Shown here: positions 1 through 8,767 of the stretch, piece by piece
How the letters are laid out: each line of letters begins with the position of its first letter
Position numbering within the stretch: position 1 is the first letter of the stretch
Assembly: GCF_001310955.1 (NCBI RefSeq)
Contig: NZ_BAZX01000027.1
Coordinates: 1-60,253, forward strand
Source: Marinifilum fragile JCM 15579
GTDB lineage: Bacteria > Bacteroidota > Bacteroidia > Bacteroidales > Marinifilaceae
Reading direction: 5' to 3'
Length of the DNA stretch: 60,253 bases
Translations under genes and position numbers: made by a program
The notes under the pieces: model-generated
Database searches by the model: none
The model's input: the letters and a program-made list of their open reading frames with translations, nothing else
Told to the model about the DNA's origin: nothing

Positions 1-11
1 GAAACGCAAAT

Positions 12-305
12 GTTAATGCTTGAAACGGTCCTGTAAATGCTTAGGGAGTACATGTAAAAGCATGAAACATCAGTGTAAGAGCTTGATGTAGCAGTGTTAG
101 AGGACTAAACGGCTCGTTAAATGTTCTGGTACGCCATGTAAATGAACAGGTCGGCCGTGTAAAAGGAACGGAATTGCCATTAAATGCTTTCGAAAGCGCA
201 TGCAATCCTTTGGTTTGGCTTATCAATTTATTGGATTGTGCGGTTAGTCTTTCCGAATGAAGGTGTAATGCCTTTGTATGACTTGTTAGGATCATGTGCA
301 AAGCT
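12..305. repeat. Degenerate 21-bp tandem array
   Basis: A GTAAATG-like core recurs at 12, 33, 54, 75, 96, 117, 138, 159 and 180. Weaker copies follow in register at 201, 222, 243, 264 and 285. The period is exactly 21 bp with no spacer. Variants include GTAAAAG, GTAAGAG, GTTAGAG and TTAAATG. The minus strand stays open across the array as a 7-residue repeat with Leu or Phe at one heptad position. The window edge may cut the array. Function unknown; a heptad-coding relic or a phased protein-binding array are both possible. Confidence 0.8.
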
Positions 306-903
306 TACATCCATTTCATTCTCATCTATCCTTCTCTTGTTCTTCGCTAATGCAGTAAATTGATAATATATATCGTATTGTTTAGCTAAACTCCTTTCGA
401 ATGTATAAAAATATAATTAACAATACAAAATATTTATTGGCTGTTTGAATTTGAAGAGTGAAGGTAGTTAACCTGCACTTATTGAAATTGCTAATGCTTC
501 CGATAATTTTAATAAAAATTAAATAAATGTAGTTTAGAATCATTCAAAATATGATAATTAATAAAAGGGGAGTGTTTTTACTATAAATGAACTGTGGTTA
601 TCCTAAAAGTCTAATAATATGTGATGAAAGTATTTTTAGTTGATGTGAATGGCTTTGCTTTGCTTGTCAACTTGTTTGTTGTTTTCTGCATTTTGTTTGC
701 AATTTCGGGCCGTTTGAGGGTATTTTAAATGACATTGATTTGGATTGAATGGATTTAACTGGATAATTTGAATGGGCAATAGCTTTGTGAGTGAAATTAG
801 TTGAGCATAAGTTTTGAATTGAGGGTGGGGTTTGGTAGATTTGGGGGAGTGATGTTTGAATATCAATCAAAATGATAGGTTCTATATAGTAAATTGAATA
901 AAT
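306..903. other. Intergenic, AT-rich, no gene seen
   Basis: About 600 bp without a convincing gene. From about 650 to 860 the plus strand is strongly G/T-biased with many TTTG words at uneven spacing. Two reverse frames are open there, but their translations are low-complexity (Q, N, P, K) and look like a product of the composition. No clear promoter was identified for the gene at 904. Confidence 0.5.
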
Positions 904-1956
904 ATGAGTAAGATAGTTTTAGAGAAAGGACACAAAAATACAAATGCTGATTCTGAAGAATTAAATAATATTGAATTAGTTAATTTAGTTGTACATTACC
1001 TTCATAAGAAACAGGAGTCCGACCCAAGTGTTAAGCTATCAGATAAATGTTTGCCAATAAATGAACTCTCCATCAAATTTATTAAAAAGGTTAAGGATCG
1101 ATATTATAAATGTAATCCTATTTATGGAACTTTTAACGAAGATCAACAAGTGTATCCATATCAAACGTTAGTGGATGAATATTTAAAAGAAGGGTTGAGT
1201 TTTATTGATTATACAACTAGCTCTATGAAGTTACTTGAGAAATCAATAAAAAATACAGGAGGTACTGGTGGATATATGCTATTTGCTCATTATAAGATTT
1301 TAAAGGATGAATTTGTATGTGTTATTATGCTTCATAATACAATTGGTTTCAATATTAATAGTTCATTAGAACTAGAAGAACTTACCAATTTGGATATTGA
1401 AAAATTAGATATAGCAAACTTTATTAATGTTGATAAATGGAGAAGTGCTACGAGTGAAGATTCATACCTATCGTTTTTATCTGGTCGGAAAAATGTGACA
1501 GAGTATTTTAAGGATTTCATAGGCTGTACAAATCAAAAGTCATCTACAATTGCATCAAAGGCTTTTTATAAAGCTTTAGAATCTTTTTTAACAAAAGAAG
1601 ATCTTGATGTTAATGAGAAAATTAAACTGAAAAATACCGTTTTTGAATATTGCTCAACTCGTATCCACAATAAGGAAGATATAAAATTAAGCGCAGTATC
1701 ATCTTTACTTAATCCAGATGATGCTAATAAATTTAAAATTTATGCCAGCAAAGAAGAATTTCAAGTTAGTGCTGTATTTAGAGGAAGCAGAGATGTGTTA
1801 AAGAATTTGAAATATGTAAACTATAAAAGTGATGATTTATCAATACAGTTGAATAAAAAATTAATAAACGATACAGTCCATTATAATGAAGAAGCCAATG
1901 AGTTATTAATAACAAAAATTCCATCGGACCTTAGAGAATTGCTAAAGAACAACTAA
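904..1956 (+). CDS. NdpA/YejK-like nucleoid-associated protein
   Basis: A 350-residue protein resembling the 37-kDa nucleoid-associated family (NdpA, E. coli YejK, about 335 residues), which binds DNA in the nucleoid. Support: a central segment of the type GGYMLFAHYKI followed by FVCVIMLHN, an INVDKW-like block, and the family block YLSFLSGRKNVTEYFKDFIG at roughly residues 185-207. No signal peptide or membrane segment. The stop codon overlaps the next start by one base (TAATGA), so the two genes are probably translationally coupled. Both are visibly more AT-rich than most of the window and sit beside a repeat array, which fits transfer. Housekeeping YejK is not normally paired with a membrane protein, so a specialised or defence-like role is possible but unproven. 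Confidence 0.75.
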   Translation: MSKIVLEKGHKNTNADSEELNNIELVNLVVHYLHKKQESDPSVKLSDKCLPINELSIKFIKKVKDRYYKCNPIYGTFNEDQQVYPYQTLVDEYLKEGLSFIDYTTSSMKLLEKSIKNTGGTGGYMLFAHYKILKDEFVCVIMLHNTIGFNINSSLELEELTNLDIEKLDIANFINVDKWRSATSEDSYLSFLSGRKNVTEYFKDFIGCTNQKSSTIASKAFYKALESFLTKEDLDVNEKIKLKNTVFEYCSTRIHNKEDIKLSAVSSLLNPDDANKFKIYASKEEFQVSAVFRGSRDVLKNLKYVNYKSDDLSIQLNKKLINDTVHYNEEANELLITKIPSDLRELLKNN

Positions 1957-3131
1957 TGAAAACAATAGAACACTTTAAATTGCTACGTGATGCAATGGAT
2001 AATCCTAAAATAAATAATGGTTCTATATGTGGAGATGTTTTGTTGACTGAAGAAATTATATCATCTACTAAATGGTTGTACAATAATAATGTATTGGAAT
2101 ATTCTGATGTGAAGGTGAATGATGATATCGGTTTTGAAGAACATCTGAAAGTTGGAGATATTGCATTTTATAATCTAAATGGATTCTTGGTTGATAGTTA
2201 TTATGAAACTTTGAAAGATTATGTAGAGAAAAATCAATTATCCGTACCAACTGAATGTATTTGCATTTATGAGTTAAATTGGATTGGTTGTGCAGATTCA
2301 TATCCTAAAGAAATTATACAGCACAAAAAGATAATAGACGTAGTTAGTTTATTAGAAAGACTTTCGGATTATAAAACCCAAAAAGGTAAGGACTTAACAT
2401 TTATATTTTTTACAAATACTCATAATCAGTTATTGATTAGTTATAATGCTGATTTGCTTAATAGGTCAAATTTAGACTTTAGTAAAATTGAAAATATTAT
2501 TGAAGGTAAAGATGATAAATACATTGATGATAAAATTTCAATTCTTAAAGCAGAGATATTAAGCTCAATTCTTAAATTCAAAGAAGAAAGTAGATTCGAA
2601 AATTTAATTGATAACTGGTCATCTATAATTGAATCTTATGAAAAAAGTGTATACTTTTTCTTAGAAGGTTTTTCAGTTGAAAAGATAAAAAATGAACTAA
2701 GGGAGGAGAGTATTAATTTAAGTAAAAAGTTCCATGATGCTATAGATGGAATGGCGTCAAAAATGGTAGTTATTCCAATTGGATATTATCTGCTGGTGAC
2801 AAAGTTAGAATTAATAAAAGGGTTCTCTGTGGTTAATGTTTTAATTATCATTGTCGCACTTACTTTTACAATTATACTACATGTTCTTTTAGAAAATCAA
2901 AAAGACTACATCAAATTATTGTCAAAAAGATTTAAAGAATTAAAATCAAATATTTTAAAGATTGATAGTAATATAGAATCAGAAGAAGTTACATCAATAA
3001 TTGAATCTTTGGAGCAGTTGAGAAACAATCAGTTTTTAAAAATTAGGATAATACAATATACCATATGGGGAGTTTTTGCTGTTGTTTTTATAATGATTTT
3101 TTCAAAATCAATTATAAATTTCATTAACTAA
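1956..3131 (+). CDS. Membrane protein coupled to NdpA-like gene
   Basis: A 391-residue protein I do not recognise. The first roughly 260 residues look soluble and are rich in acidic and amphipathic helices. The C-terminal third has hydrophobic segments near residues 270-285, 290-312 and 365-388. A charged coiled-coil-like stretch lies between the last two. It overlaps the NdpA-like gene by one base and shares its AT-rich composition, so the pair probably acts together. A soluble sensor paired with a membrane protein would fit an abortive defence module, but no known effector domain was recognised. Confidence 0.6.
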   Translation: MKTIEHFKLLRDAMDNPKINNGSICGDVLLTEEIISSTKWLYNNNVLEYSDVKVNDDIGFEEHLKVGDIAFYNLNGFLVDSYYETLKDYVEKNQLSVPTECICIYELNWIGCADSYPKEIIQHKKIIDVVSLLERLSDYKTQKGKDLTFIFFTNTHNQLLISYNADLLNRSNLDFSKIENIIEGKDDKYIDDKISILKAEILSSILKFKEESRFENLIDNWSSIIESYEKSVYFFLEGFSVEKIKNELREESINLSKKFHDAIDGMASKMVVIPIGYYLLVTKLELIKGFSVVNVLIIIVALTFTIILHVLLENQKDYIKLLSKRFKELKSNILKIDSNIESEEVTSIIESLEQLRNNQFLKIRIIQYTIWGVFAVVFIMIFSKSIINFIN

Positions 3132-3171
3132 GATGGGGGTTGTCAAAGGTATAGAATAAATCCAAAGCTAA

Positions 3172-3778
3172 ATGAAAACAATCATTCCACACTCTATTTT
3201 CTTCATTTTGGCACTGACATTAACTTCGATGAGTTTATGTCACAAAGATCTGAGTGAATATGGTAAGTGGTTACAATATTATGGCCTTTATCACGAAGAC
3301 TTTCAAGAAACAGGAGAAGATTTAAAGTTTGATATGAATTGGGTTAAGTATGATCTGAATAGTGAAGGGATTAAGCTGTATGAACCTTTCTTTATTTACT
3401 CACCTGACTCAACTTATTATTTGGATTTAGATAGTTATTCACTCTCCATTGAGAACAAAGAGGGCAAGTTGATATCGTATGGCAGTGGTATTGATATGAA
3501 AGTGCAAGTTGTCCGCTTATCGGATAGTAAAAAGCCTTACGGTACTGTTTTGTGGAAGTACTTGTATTCCTGAAACTGCAAATTGGGTTTCGAATAAAGT
3601 AGTGGAAGTCATAGGTTTTACAGTTGTTGAGCAGGGAGGAATGATACCAACGAAATGGGAGCTTGAATTGAAAAAGGGACTTTATAAGGAGTTCCAGATG
3701 GATACGGCTTTGAATTTGACTGATGATTTTTACCATGAGAAGGTGAGGTTGAAAATGATTGAATTTGTAAATAAATAA
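3172..3778 (+). CDS. Secreted hypothetical protein, frameshifted
   Basis: The first frame (3172-3573) gives a Sec signal peptide (MKTIIPHSIFFILALTLTS) and a small secreted domain. The frame then changes near 3530-3556, and the second frame carries on to 3778 with a plausible continuation (FCGSTCIPETANWVSNK onward). One extra base or two missing bases explains the break; the AAAAA run at 3530-3534 is the simplest site, and removing one A joins the frames as SDSKSLTVLFCG. The restored product would be about 200 residues with two Cys near the join. No family was recognised. It precedes a secreted TPR protein by 9 bp and is probably co-transcribed with it. Confidence 0.55.
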
Positions 3779-3787
3779 GTAATTCTA

Positions 3788-4633
3788 ATGATGAGAAAAC
3801 TATTATTTGTTATTGTATGTGTTCTAAGTGTGCTAACGATTAGTGCTCAGGAGTATAAAGAATATTTGCGTCAGTTTGAAGTAAGTTTTAGCGAAGGGAA
3901 TTATGCTGCAGCTGAGAAGCATATGAATAAAGCAATATCCATTCTTGAACAAACGGGCAATAACAAGGAACTGGTTTATTCCTATTCAAACCTTGGAACA
4001 ACTTTAAGGAGAATGGATAAGAATGAAGAAGCACTTCGTGCCTATAAAAAAGCTTTGGCTTTGCGTCCTGATGCCGTGTTTATATTGGCGAATCGAGCAT
4101 CGCTTTATAATGTGATGAGGAAATACGATCTGGCTATTGCTGATTTTAATACAGCATTAAAGCTTAAACCAAATGAAGAAGGATTGTTGTTGAACCGAGC
4201 ACATGCATTTAAACAAAAAGGTGATAGCTTGGCAGCAGAGAAAGATCTTCAAAAGATTATGGAGATCAATCCTGAAAACTTTCGTGCAGCAAGTAACTTA
4301 TGCGGTATCTATGCCAACAGAGGAGACTACAAGCGTGCTATAGCTACAATGAGTCAGCTAATTGATAAGCATCCCTATGAATTTAGATTGTACAATAACA
4401 GAGCCTACTTCTATTTGAAAACCAAGGAGCTTGATAAAGCAATGCTTGATGTGGACAAGTGTATCGAGTTGAATAAAAACTACGATGTTGCTTATACCAC
4501 AAGAGGGGAATTGTATATGGAGCATGGTGAGTTTAAAAAGGCACTGAAGGATTTAAGGAAAGCTGTAAAGCTTGGAAATAAGGATGATGAGACATTCAAG
4601 TTGATTGATAAATGCAATGAGCATTTGAATTAG
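3788..4633 (+). CDS. Secreted tetratricopeptide repeat protein
   Basis: A 281-residue protein with a Sec signal peptide (second Met at 3791, MRKLLFVIVCVLSVLTISAQ, cleavage near residue 21). Tandem TPR units fill the rest. Helix pairs are visible from about residue 25, for example KNEEALRAYKKALALRPD, YDLAIADFNTALKLKPN and YKRAIATMSQLIDKHP, and the repeats run to the C-terminus. TPR superhelices act as protein-protein scaffolds, here in the periplasm or outer membrane. The next gene begins about 40 bp downstream. No catalytic domain is present. Confidence 0.85.
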   Translation: MMRKLLFVIVCVLSVLTISAQEYKEYLRQFEVSFSEGNYAAAEKHMNKAISILEQTGNNKELVYSYSNLGTTLRRMDKNEEALRAYKKALALRPDAVFILANRASLYNVMRKYDLAIADFNTALKLKPNEEGLLLNRAHAFKQKGDSLAAEKDLQKIMEINPENFRAASNLCGIYANRGDYKRAIATMSQLIDKHPYEFRLYNNRAYFYLKTKELDKAMLDVDKCIELNKNYDVAYTTRGELYMEHGEFKKALKDLRKAVKLGNKDDETFKLIDKCNEHLN

Positions 4634-4671
4634 ACTTGAAGCTAGAATTAGCTAAAGAAGAACTGTATAGT

Positions 4672-5314
4672 ATGAAAAATAAATTGAATTTGCTGGTGTT
4701 GCTGCTTTTCTGCTGTTCGATGTCGGCCTGTGCACAAAAAGAGTTGAACTTGAAGGCTACTGCTTTAAGCGATACTATTGTTATGGGCAAAAGTGTAAAA
4801 GTGCGTTTGACACTGGAAGGAATTGAGAGTGATATTTTTAAAGACAGAGAGGCTAAAAGTTGGGATGGTTTCTTTGGCGATTATCATCAGAACCATGATT
4901 TTAGAACTTTTGTAAGCGAAGTGCCCAATGAGTTAGGGACGAATGTAATGGGGCCTTATACCATAAAGATGATGGGCAGGGAGTTTGTTTCGAATACAGT
5001 AATTATTGAGGTGATAGAACAGCCCGAAGAGATTTTTAAGATTGAGATGCTAGGGAAGGAAGAGTGGAGAGGAAATTACAATCAAGTTACGTGGCAGGTT
5101 TAATGGATCGCTTACAGCTATAATTAAAGAGAGTGAAATTTTTAAGGTGAATGCCAGGTCGGTTACCACAAGTATAGTAAATGGCGTACATAACACGGTA
5201 TGGGAGTTTGGTGTGAGGCTAAAGAAAAAGGGTGTGTTTGAAATGAATAGAAGTATGTTTAGGAATCTGCCGGATCAAATTAAAATTACGCCTGTGACAT
5301 TTGAGGTGAAATAA
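4672..5314 (+). CDS. Exported BatD-like beta-domain protein, frameshifted
   Basis: The start at 4672 (MKNKLNLLVLLLFCCSMSAC) is preferred over an upstream TTG at 4636 because it opens directly into a signal peptide, possibly a lipoprotein one. The following beta-rich region (LNLKATALSDTIVMGKSVKVRLTLEG) resembles the N-terminal part of BatD/oxygen-tolerance proteins, but the match is weak. The frame stops at 5103. The +2 frame continues at once with beta-rich sequence (NGSLTAIIKESEIFKVNARS, ending FEVK) to a stop at 5312-5314. Removing one T from the TTT at 5099-5101 fuses them as WQVNGSL. The restored protein would be about 213 residues. Confidence 0.55.
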
Positions 5315-5353
5315 GCGGAGGCTATACAACTTGATCATCTAAAAATTAAATAC

Positions 5354-6448
5354 ATGAGATTCCTGATTGTCGTTTTCATCATTTTAGGTTTTACTGGATG
5401 TAAAGAGAAGATGAATTGCTCTTATCGAGTGCCGGAAGATAAGGGGGATGGCCTAATGGTATCTACACTTGCAAAGCATGCTTTTGATAGCCTCCGATTT
5501 GCGGATGTGAATAAAGACATTTGCCAAGGGAAATATGGAAATGTTCATTCGGTCTTGCTTCTTCACAAAAAAGAATTGTTGGTAGAGCAGTATTATAATG
5601 GGTGGGATGAAAACGAGATGCATTTTTTAGCCTCCACCACAAAAAGTTTCTCTGCCATTTTAATGGGTATTGCCATTCAACAAGGAAAGATTAAGAATGA
5701 GAATGAAAAGATGTTGGATTTCTTTCCTGAGTATTCTGTTTTACCTGCTGATACATTAAAAAAGAGAATTTGTATCAAGCATTTGTTGACCAATACATCT
5801 GGATTTGAATGGGATGAGCATGCTTTGGCGGTTGATGATCCACAGAATATGGGTGTACAGATGGATAAAAAGGAGGATTGGCTGAAGGAATCGCTGGAAC
5901 TGCCAATGGATACCATACCAGGAACTCGGTATGTATATAGTGGGCCAAATAATATCATTGTGGGAGAAATCATCAGAAGAGCAACAGGACAGAATGTGGC
6001 AGAATTTGCCAATGAAAACTTGTTTGAGCCATTGGGCATTAAAGAGTATGATTGGTTTTTCAAGAATGATGTATGTGATATTAGTGGCGGCTTGAAACTG
6101 AAAGTGAGAGATATTGCTAAATATGGCTTGTTGCATCTGAATCGTGGCAAGTGGCAAGGCAAGCAAGTGGTATCATCGGAATGGATGGAAAAAATATTTG
6201 AGCCATATATTGAAATCAAGCATCCTTTGTACAGTTGCTTTCAGTGGCGAATGGTAGAAACGGAATACGGATTTAATTCATGGTTTATTCCGGGAAATGG
6301 AGGGCAGATCATAAATGTTGTTCCTGAATTGGATTTGGTGATTGTAATCAATGCTGACAATAGAAGGGTTCGGAAAGGGGAGTGTATTCCCTTGGAGTAT
6401 TTGTTGAAGGCATTAACGGAGCTGCATCCTGAATGTAAAATGAATTGA
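5354..6448 (+). CDS. Class C beta-lactamase-like serine hydrolase, lipoprotein
   Basis: A 364-residue member of the class C beta-lactamase/penicillin-binding fold family, which includes esterases and D-amino-acid peptidases. The N-terminus is a lipoprotein signal (FIILGFTGCKEK), so the mature protein is lipid-anchored. The SxxK nucleophile motif appears as STTKSF near residue 97, and a YSGPNN motif near residue 195 supplies the Tyr-x-Asn triad. A C-terminal PGNGGQIINVVPE segment is typical of the family and stands in for KTG. Length is normal. It follows the frameshifted BatD-like gene by 39 bp and precedes a thioredoxin-like gene by 28 bp. The true substrate cannot be told from sequence. Confidence 0.88.
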   Translation: MRFLIVVFIILGFTGCKEKMNCSYRVPEDKGDGLMVSTLAKHAFDSLRFADVNKDICQGKYGNVHSVLLLHKKELLVEQYYNGWDENEMHFLASTTKSFSAILMGIAIQQGKIKNENEKMLDFFPEYSVLPADTLKKRICIKHLLTNTSGFEWDEHALAVDDPQNMGVQMDKKEDWLKESLELPMDTIPGTRYVYSGPNNIIVGEIIRRATGQNVAEFANENLFEPLGIKEYDWFFKNDVCDISGGLKLKVRDIAKYGLLHLNRGKWQGKQVVSSEWMEKIFEPYIEIKHPLYSCFQWRMVETEYGFNSWFIPGNGGQIINVVPELDLVIVINADNRRVRKGECIPLEYLLKALTELHPECKMN

Positions 6449-6476
6449 TTAATCATTAAATCAAAAGCATAAAATC

Positions 6477-7211
6477 ATGAAAAAAATAGTATTACTTCTC
6501 TTTTCCTTTGTGGCTTTTTCATTTGGTCTTATGTCGCAAACCAAATATTACAAGGAGTTCGGTAAAAGCAGAATTATCGATCAGGCCGAGTATGATCAGA
6601 TAGTAGATGTGCTGATTCACAAGAACAAATTAAAGCCTAATGTAAATGTGCATTTGATGATTGTGGATGAAAGCAAGCATAATGATTCTCTTGTACTTAC
6701 CTACAAAAGACAATTGGTAATGAAAGGAGGTATAACAATAGATTTATCGGGTGCCGAGCAGGTGTATGGCATGGTAGGAAAAAAGTTTCCGAAGTTTACT
6801 CTTAAAGATTTGGATGGTCATCCTTGTTGTTCTGATAGTTTGTTAAATGGTCCCATAGTTATAAATTTTTGGTTTAATGGCTGCAGACCCTGTAAGCGAG
6901 AGATGCCAGTTTTGAATCAGATTAAAAAGGAGTACGAGGAAAAAGTTCGCTTTGTATCCATTACGTTTAATAATGCAGGTGAGGCAAGTAGGGTGTTGGA
7001 AGACAATCCTTTTGATTTTTACCATTTGGTGGAGGGCAAGGCACTTATTGATCAAATTGGAATTACGGCTTATCCTAAAACCATTATCATAGATAGAAAT
7101 GGCGTTGTTCGGCAGGTGATGGATTGTGTTGAAAGTGTAGTAAATGAAAATGGAGAAGTCGTTTTGGGTAAGGGTGATGAAATCAGGAAAGAGATAGAGA
7201 AGATCTTATAG
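6477..7211 (+). CDS. TlpA-like periplasmic thioredoxin-family protein
   Basis: A 244-residue protein with a Sec signal peptide (MKKIVLLLFSFVAFSFGLMS) and a C-terminal TlpA/ResA-type redoxin domain from about residue 100. The entry block is GKKFPKFTLKDLDG, the redox-active motif is CRPC in NGCRPCKREMPVLNQI, and the cis-Pro region is AYPKTIIIDRNG. Proteins of this type reduce periplasmic disulfides or act in thiol relays. The first roughly 90 residues after the signal are an accessory domain of unknown role, as is common in Bacteroidota. An extra CC pair (HPCCSD) precedes the active site. Confidence 0.85.
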   Translation: MKKIVLLLFSFVAFSFGLMSQTKYYKEFGKSRIIDQAEYDQIVDVLIHKNKLKPNVNVHLMIVDESKHNDSLVLTYKRQLVMKGGITIDLSGAEQVYGMVGKKFPKFTLKDLDGHPCCSDSLLNGPIVINFWFNGCRPCKREMPVLNQIKKEYEEKVRFVSITFNNAGEASRVLEDNPFDFYHLVEGKALIDQIGITAYPKTIIIDRNGVVRQVMDCVESVVNENGEVVLGKGDEIRKEIEKIL

Positions 7212-7368
7212 ACCTTTTGCAAATGCGAATACAAAAATTATAAGCGCATGAAAAAAAGAATTGGAAAAAGATACTGATATGATGTTGGGTTGTGCACTGG
7301 AGTATCTCTCGAAGTAATAAATATTTGTAAAATATCGAATTGTATCGTTTCACAAAATAATTAAAGAC

Positions 7369-7830
7369 ATGATTAGATTGTTTTATTATTCGCAGTATTT
7401 GTTTTGGCCCTTTTTTGCCTTAACAGTTTTCTATATTATTAAAGGTTCTGTTTTTGAGCCTAACCTTAACGATGTTAGTCTGGGTGTTTTGTTTATGGGA
7501 ATTGCATTTGGATTTAGTAGTATGGGTGATGTCTCAGATATTTCGAAGAGAGAAGAAAAATTGTTTTTGAATGAGAAGAAATTTAAAATTCAGGTAATAT
7601 ACATTGCAACATGTGGGATAATGACTGTTTTTATGACATTGTTCTTTATGAGTTTAAAGTGGTTTGGTACTAACGAAAGTGCCGATGTCTATTATAATTT
7701 AGGATTGAATTGTTCTCCATTGATACTTGCTATGTTTTTTACCTTAAAGCAGTTCCTTGATAAAAAGGCATATTTTGATATAAAGAGACAAGAGGATTTG
7801 CAATTGGAAAATCAATGTGTTGACAGTTAA
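7369..7830 (+). CDS. Small multi-pass membrane protein, hypothetical
   Basis: A 153-residue protein with four hydrophobic segments at about residues 9-25, 39-55, 78-98 and 113-127. Two sit on each side of a charged loop (SKREEKLFLNEKKFK). This is a four-helix membrane protein of no recognised family. No catalytic motif or conserved Cys/His set was seen. It lies 27 bp upstream of the zinc-ribbon gene and may share its transcript. Confidence 0.6.
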   Translation: MIRLFYYSQYLFWPFFALTVFYIIKGSVFEPNLNDVSLGVLFMGIAFGFSSMGDVSDISKREEKLFLNEKKFKIQVIYIATCGIMTVFMTLFFMSLKWFGTNESADVYYNLGLNCSPLILAMFFTLKQFLDKKAYFDIKRQEDLQLENQCVDS

Positions 7831-7857
7831 TGTGATGATATCTAAAATTTAATAATT

Positions 7858-8070
7858 ATGGGATTGTTTAAAAAACCAGAACCACAGAGAGTGGAAATAA
7901 AGGGACATCTACTGAGGTGTCCGGTATGTGGAGCAGAATTATTTTATCAGCGAGAAGCACAATTGAATACGGCAGTGGCTTCTTTCTTTAATTTTGATTG
8001 GGCAAATCGTTCGGCTACATGCCTTGTGTGTGCGAATTGTACGCATATATCCTGGTTTTTGGGCGAGTGA
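7858..8070 (+). CDS. Zinc-ribbon protein
   Basis: A 70-residue protein with two Cys pairs, CPVCGAE near residue 21 and CLVCANC near residue 56, the spacing of a zinc ribbon. Many short Bacteroidota proteins of this kind are annotated as putative nucleic-acid-binding zinc ribbons. There is no signal peptide, so it is cytosolic. Its DNA or RNA target is unknown. A convergent hairpin terminator follows it. Confidence 0.7.
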   Translation: MGLFKKPEPQRVEIKGHLLRCPVCGAELFYQREAQLNTAVASFFNFDWANRSATCLVCANCTHISWFLGE

Positions 8071-8205
8071 TAAGTATGAAGATTTAAGCTGGATTAACCT
8101 TAATTAGGATAATATTAACATGTTTTAGATTGAAAAATATGTTGTTTTGCAAAGAGACAAATTAAGTGTGAGTTCAGCTAACCACTAAACTAACTAATCT
8201 AACTT

Positions 8206-8237
8206 ATCCCTGCGAGTTTAATTTGCAGGGATATTTT
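8206..8237. terminator. Rho-independent terminator, convergent genes
   Basis: ATCCCTGC (8206-8213) pairs with GCAGGGAT (8225-8232) and is followed by a T-rich run. It lies between the zinc-ribbon gene and the convergent acetyltransferase gene and can serve the plus-strand gene. Confidence 0.75.
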
Positions 8238-8249
8238 TATGAAAATTGA

Positions 8250-8753
8250 TTATGCTTTGATGATTCTGTAGTATCTGGCATTTTCAAATCCATGGCATGT
8301 ACCACTTTTCCAATATTGCATTCCCAACTTTTCAAGAACTTTAATGGAAGCTGTGTTTTCAGAAAGAACTCGTCCTATAATTTGATCGAATCCTAATGTC
8401 TCAAAACCGTATTGTATGCAAGCTTTTGCAGCTTCGCTGGCGTATCCTTTGTTCCAATGATTTTTGAAAACTCTAAAGCCAAGATCGATGAGCTTTTCTT
8501 CGTTTAGTTTTAATCCACACCAACCAATGAATTCATTTTCTGCTTTTGTTATCATGGCCCATCTACCAAAGCCATTCTTTTTGTAGTCGTTATAGTTCTG
8601 AAGAAATGCTTTGGCCTGCTCGACTGATTCGAAAGGGGGATCGCCAGTATATTTGATAACCTCAGGATCGGCATTTAGATCAAACATGCTTTGTGCATCC
8701 TTAGGAGTAAATTCTCTTAATCGTAACCGCTCTGTTTCCAATATAACTTTCAT
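8250..8753 (-). CDS. GNAT N-acetyltransferase (RimJ/RimL-like)
   Basis: A 167-residue GNAT-fold enzyme that would transfer an acetyl group from acetyl-CoA to an amine, such as a protein N-terminus or a small molecule. Support: the start LETERLRLREFTPKDA, typical of the RimJ/RimL branch, the core FGRWAMITKAENEFIGWCGL, and the acetyl-CoA region KNHWNKGYASEAAKACIQYGF with the C-terminal NTASIKVLEKLGM. Length matches the family. It sits 14 bp downstream of the glycosidase-like gene on the same strand, so co-transcription is plausible without an evident functional link. Confidence 0.9.
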   Translation of the reverse strand: MKVILETERLRLREFTPKDAQSMFDLNADPEVIKYTGDPPFESVEQAKAFLQNYNDYKKNGFGRWAMITKAENEFIGWCGLKLNEEKLIDLGFRVFKNHWNKGYASEAAKACIQYGFETLGFDQIIGRVLSENTASIKVLEKLGMQYWKSGTCHGFENARYYRIIKA

Positions 8754-8767
8754 GCTTATCGTTTAAT

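Noticed and set aside
12..305. Possible CRISPR array
   Set aside because: Units are 21 bp, degenerate and directly adjacent with no unique spacers; no cas genes are seen.
636..870. Two overlapping reverse-strand frames of 67-76 residues, and a possible third phased repeat
   Set aside because: Translations are low-complexity Q/N/P/K from a G/T-rich strand, and the TTTG words are unevenly spaced (about 10 to 25 bp), so neither a gene nor a true array is supported.
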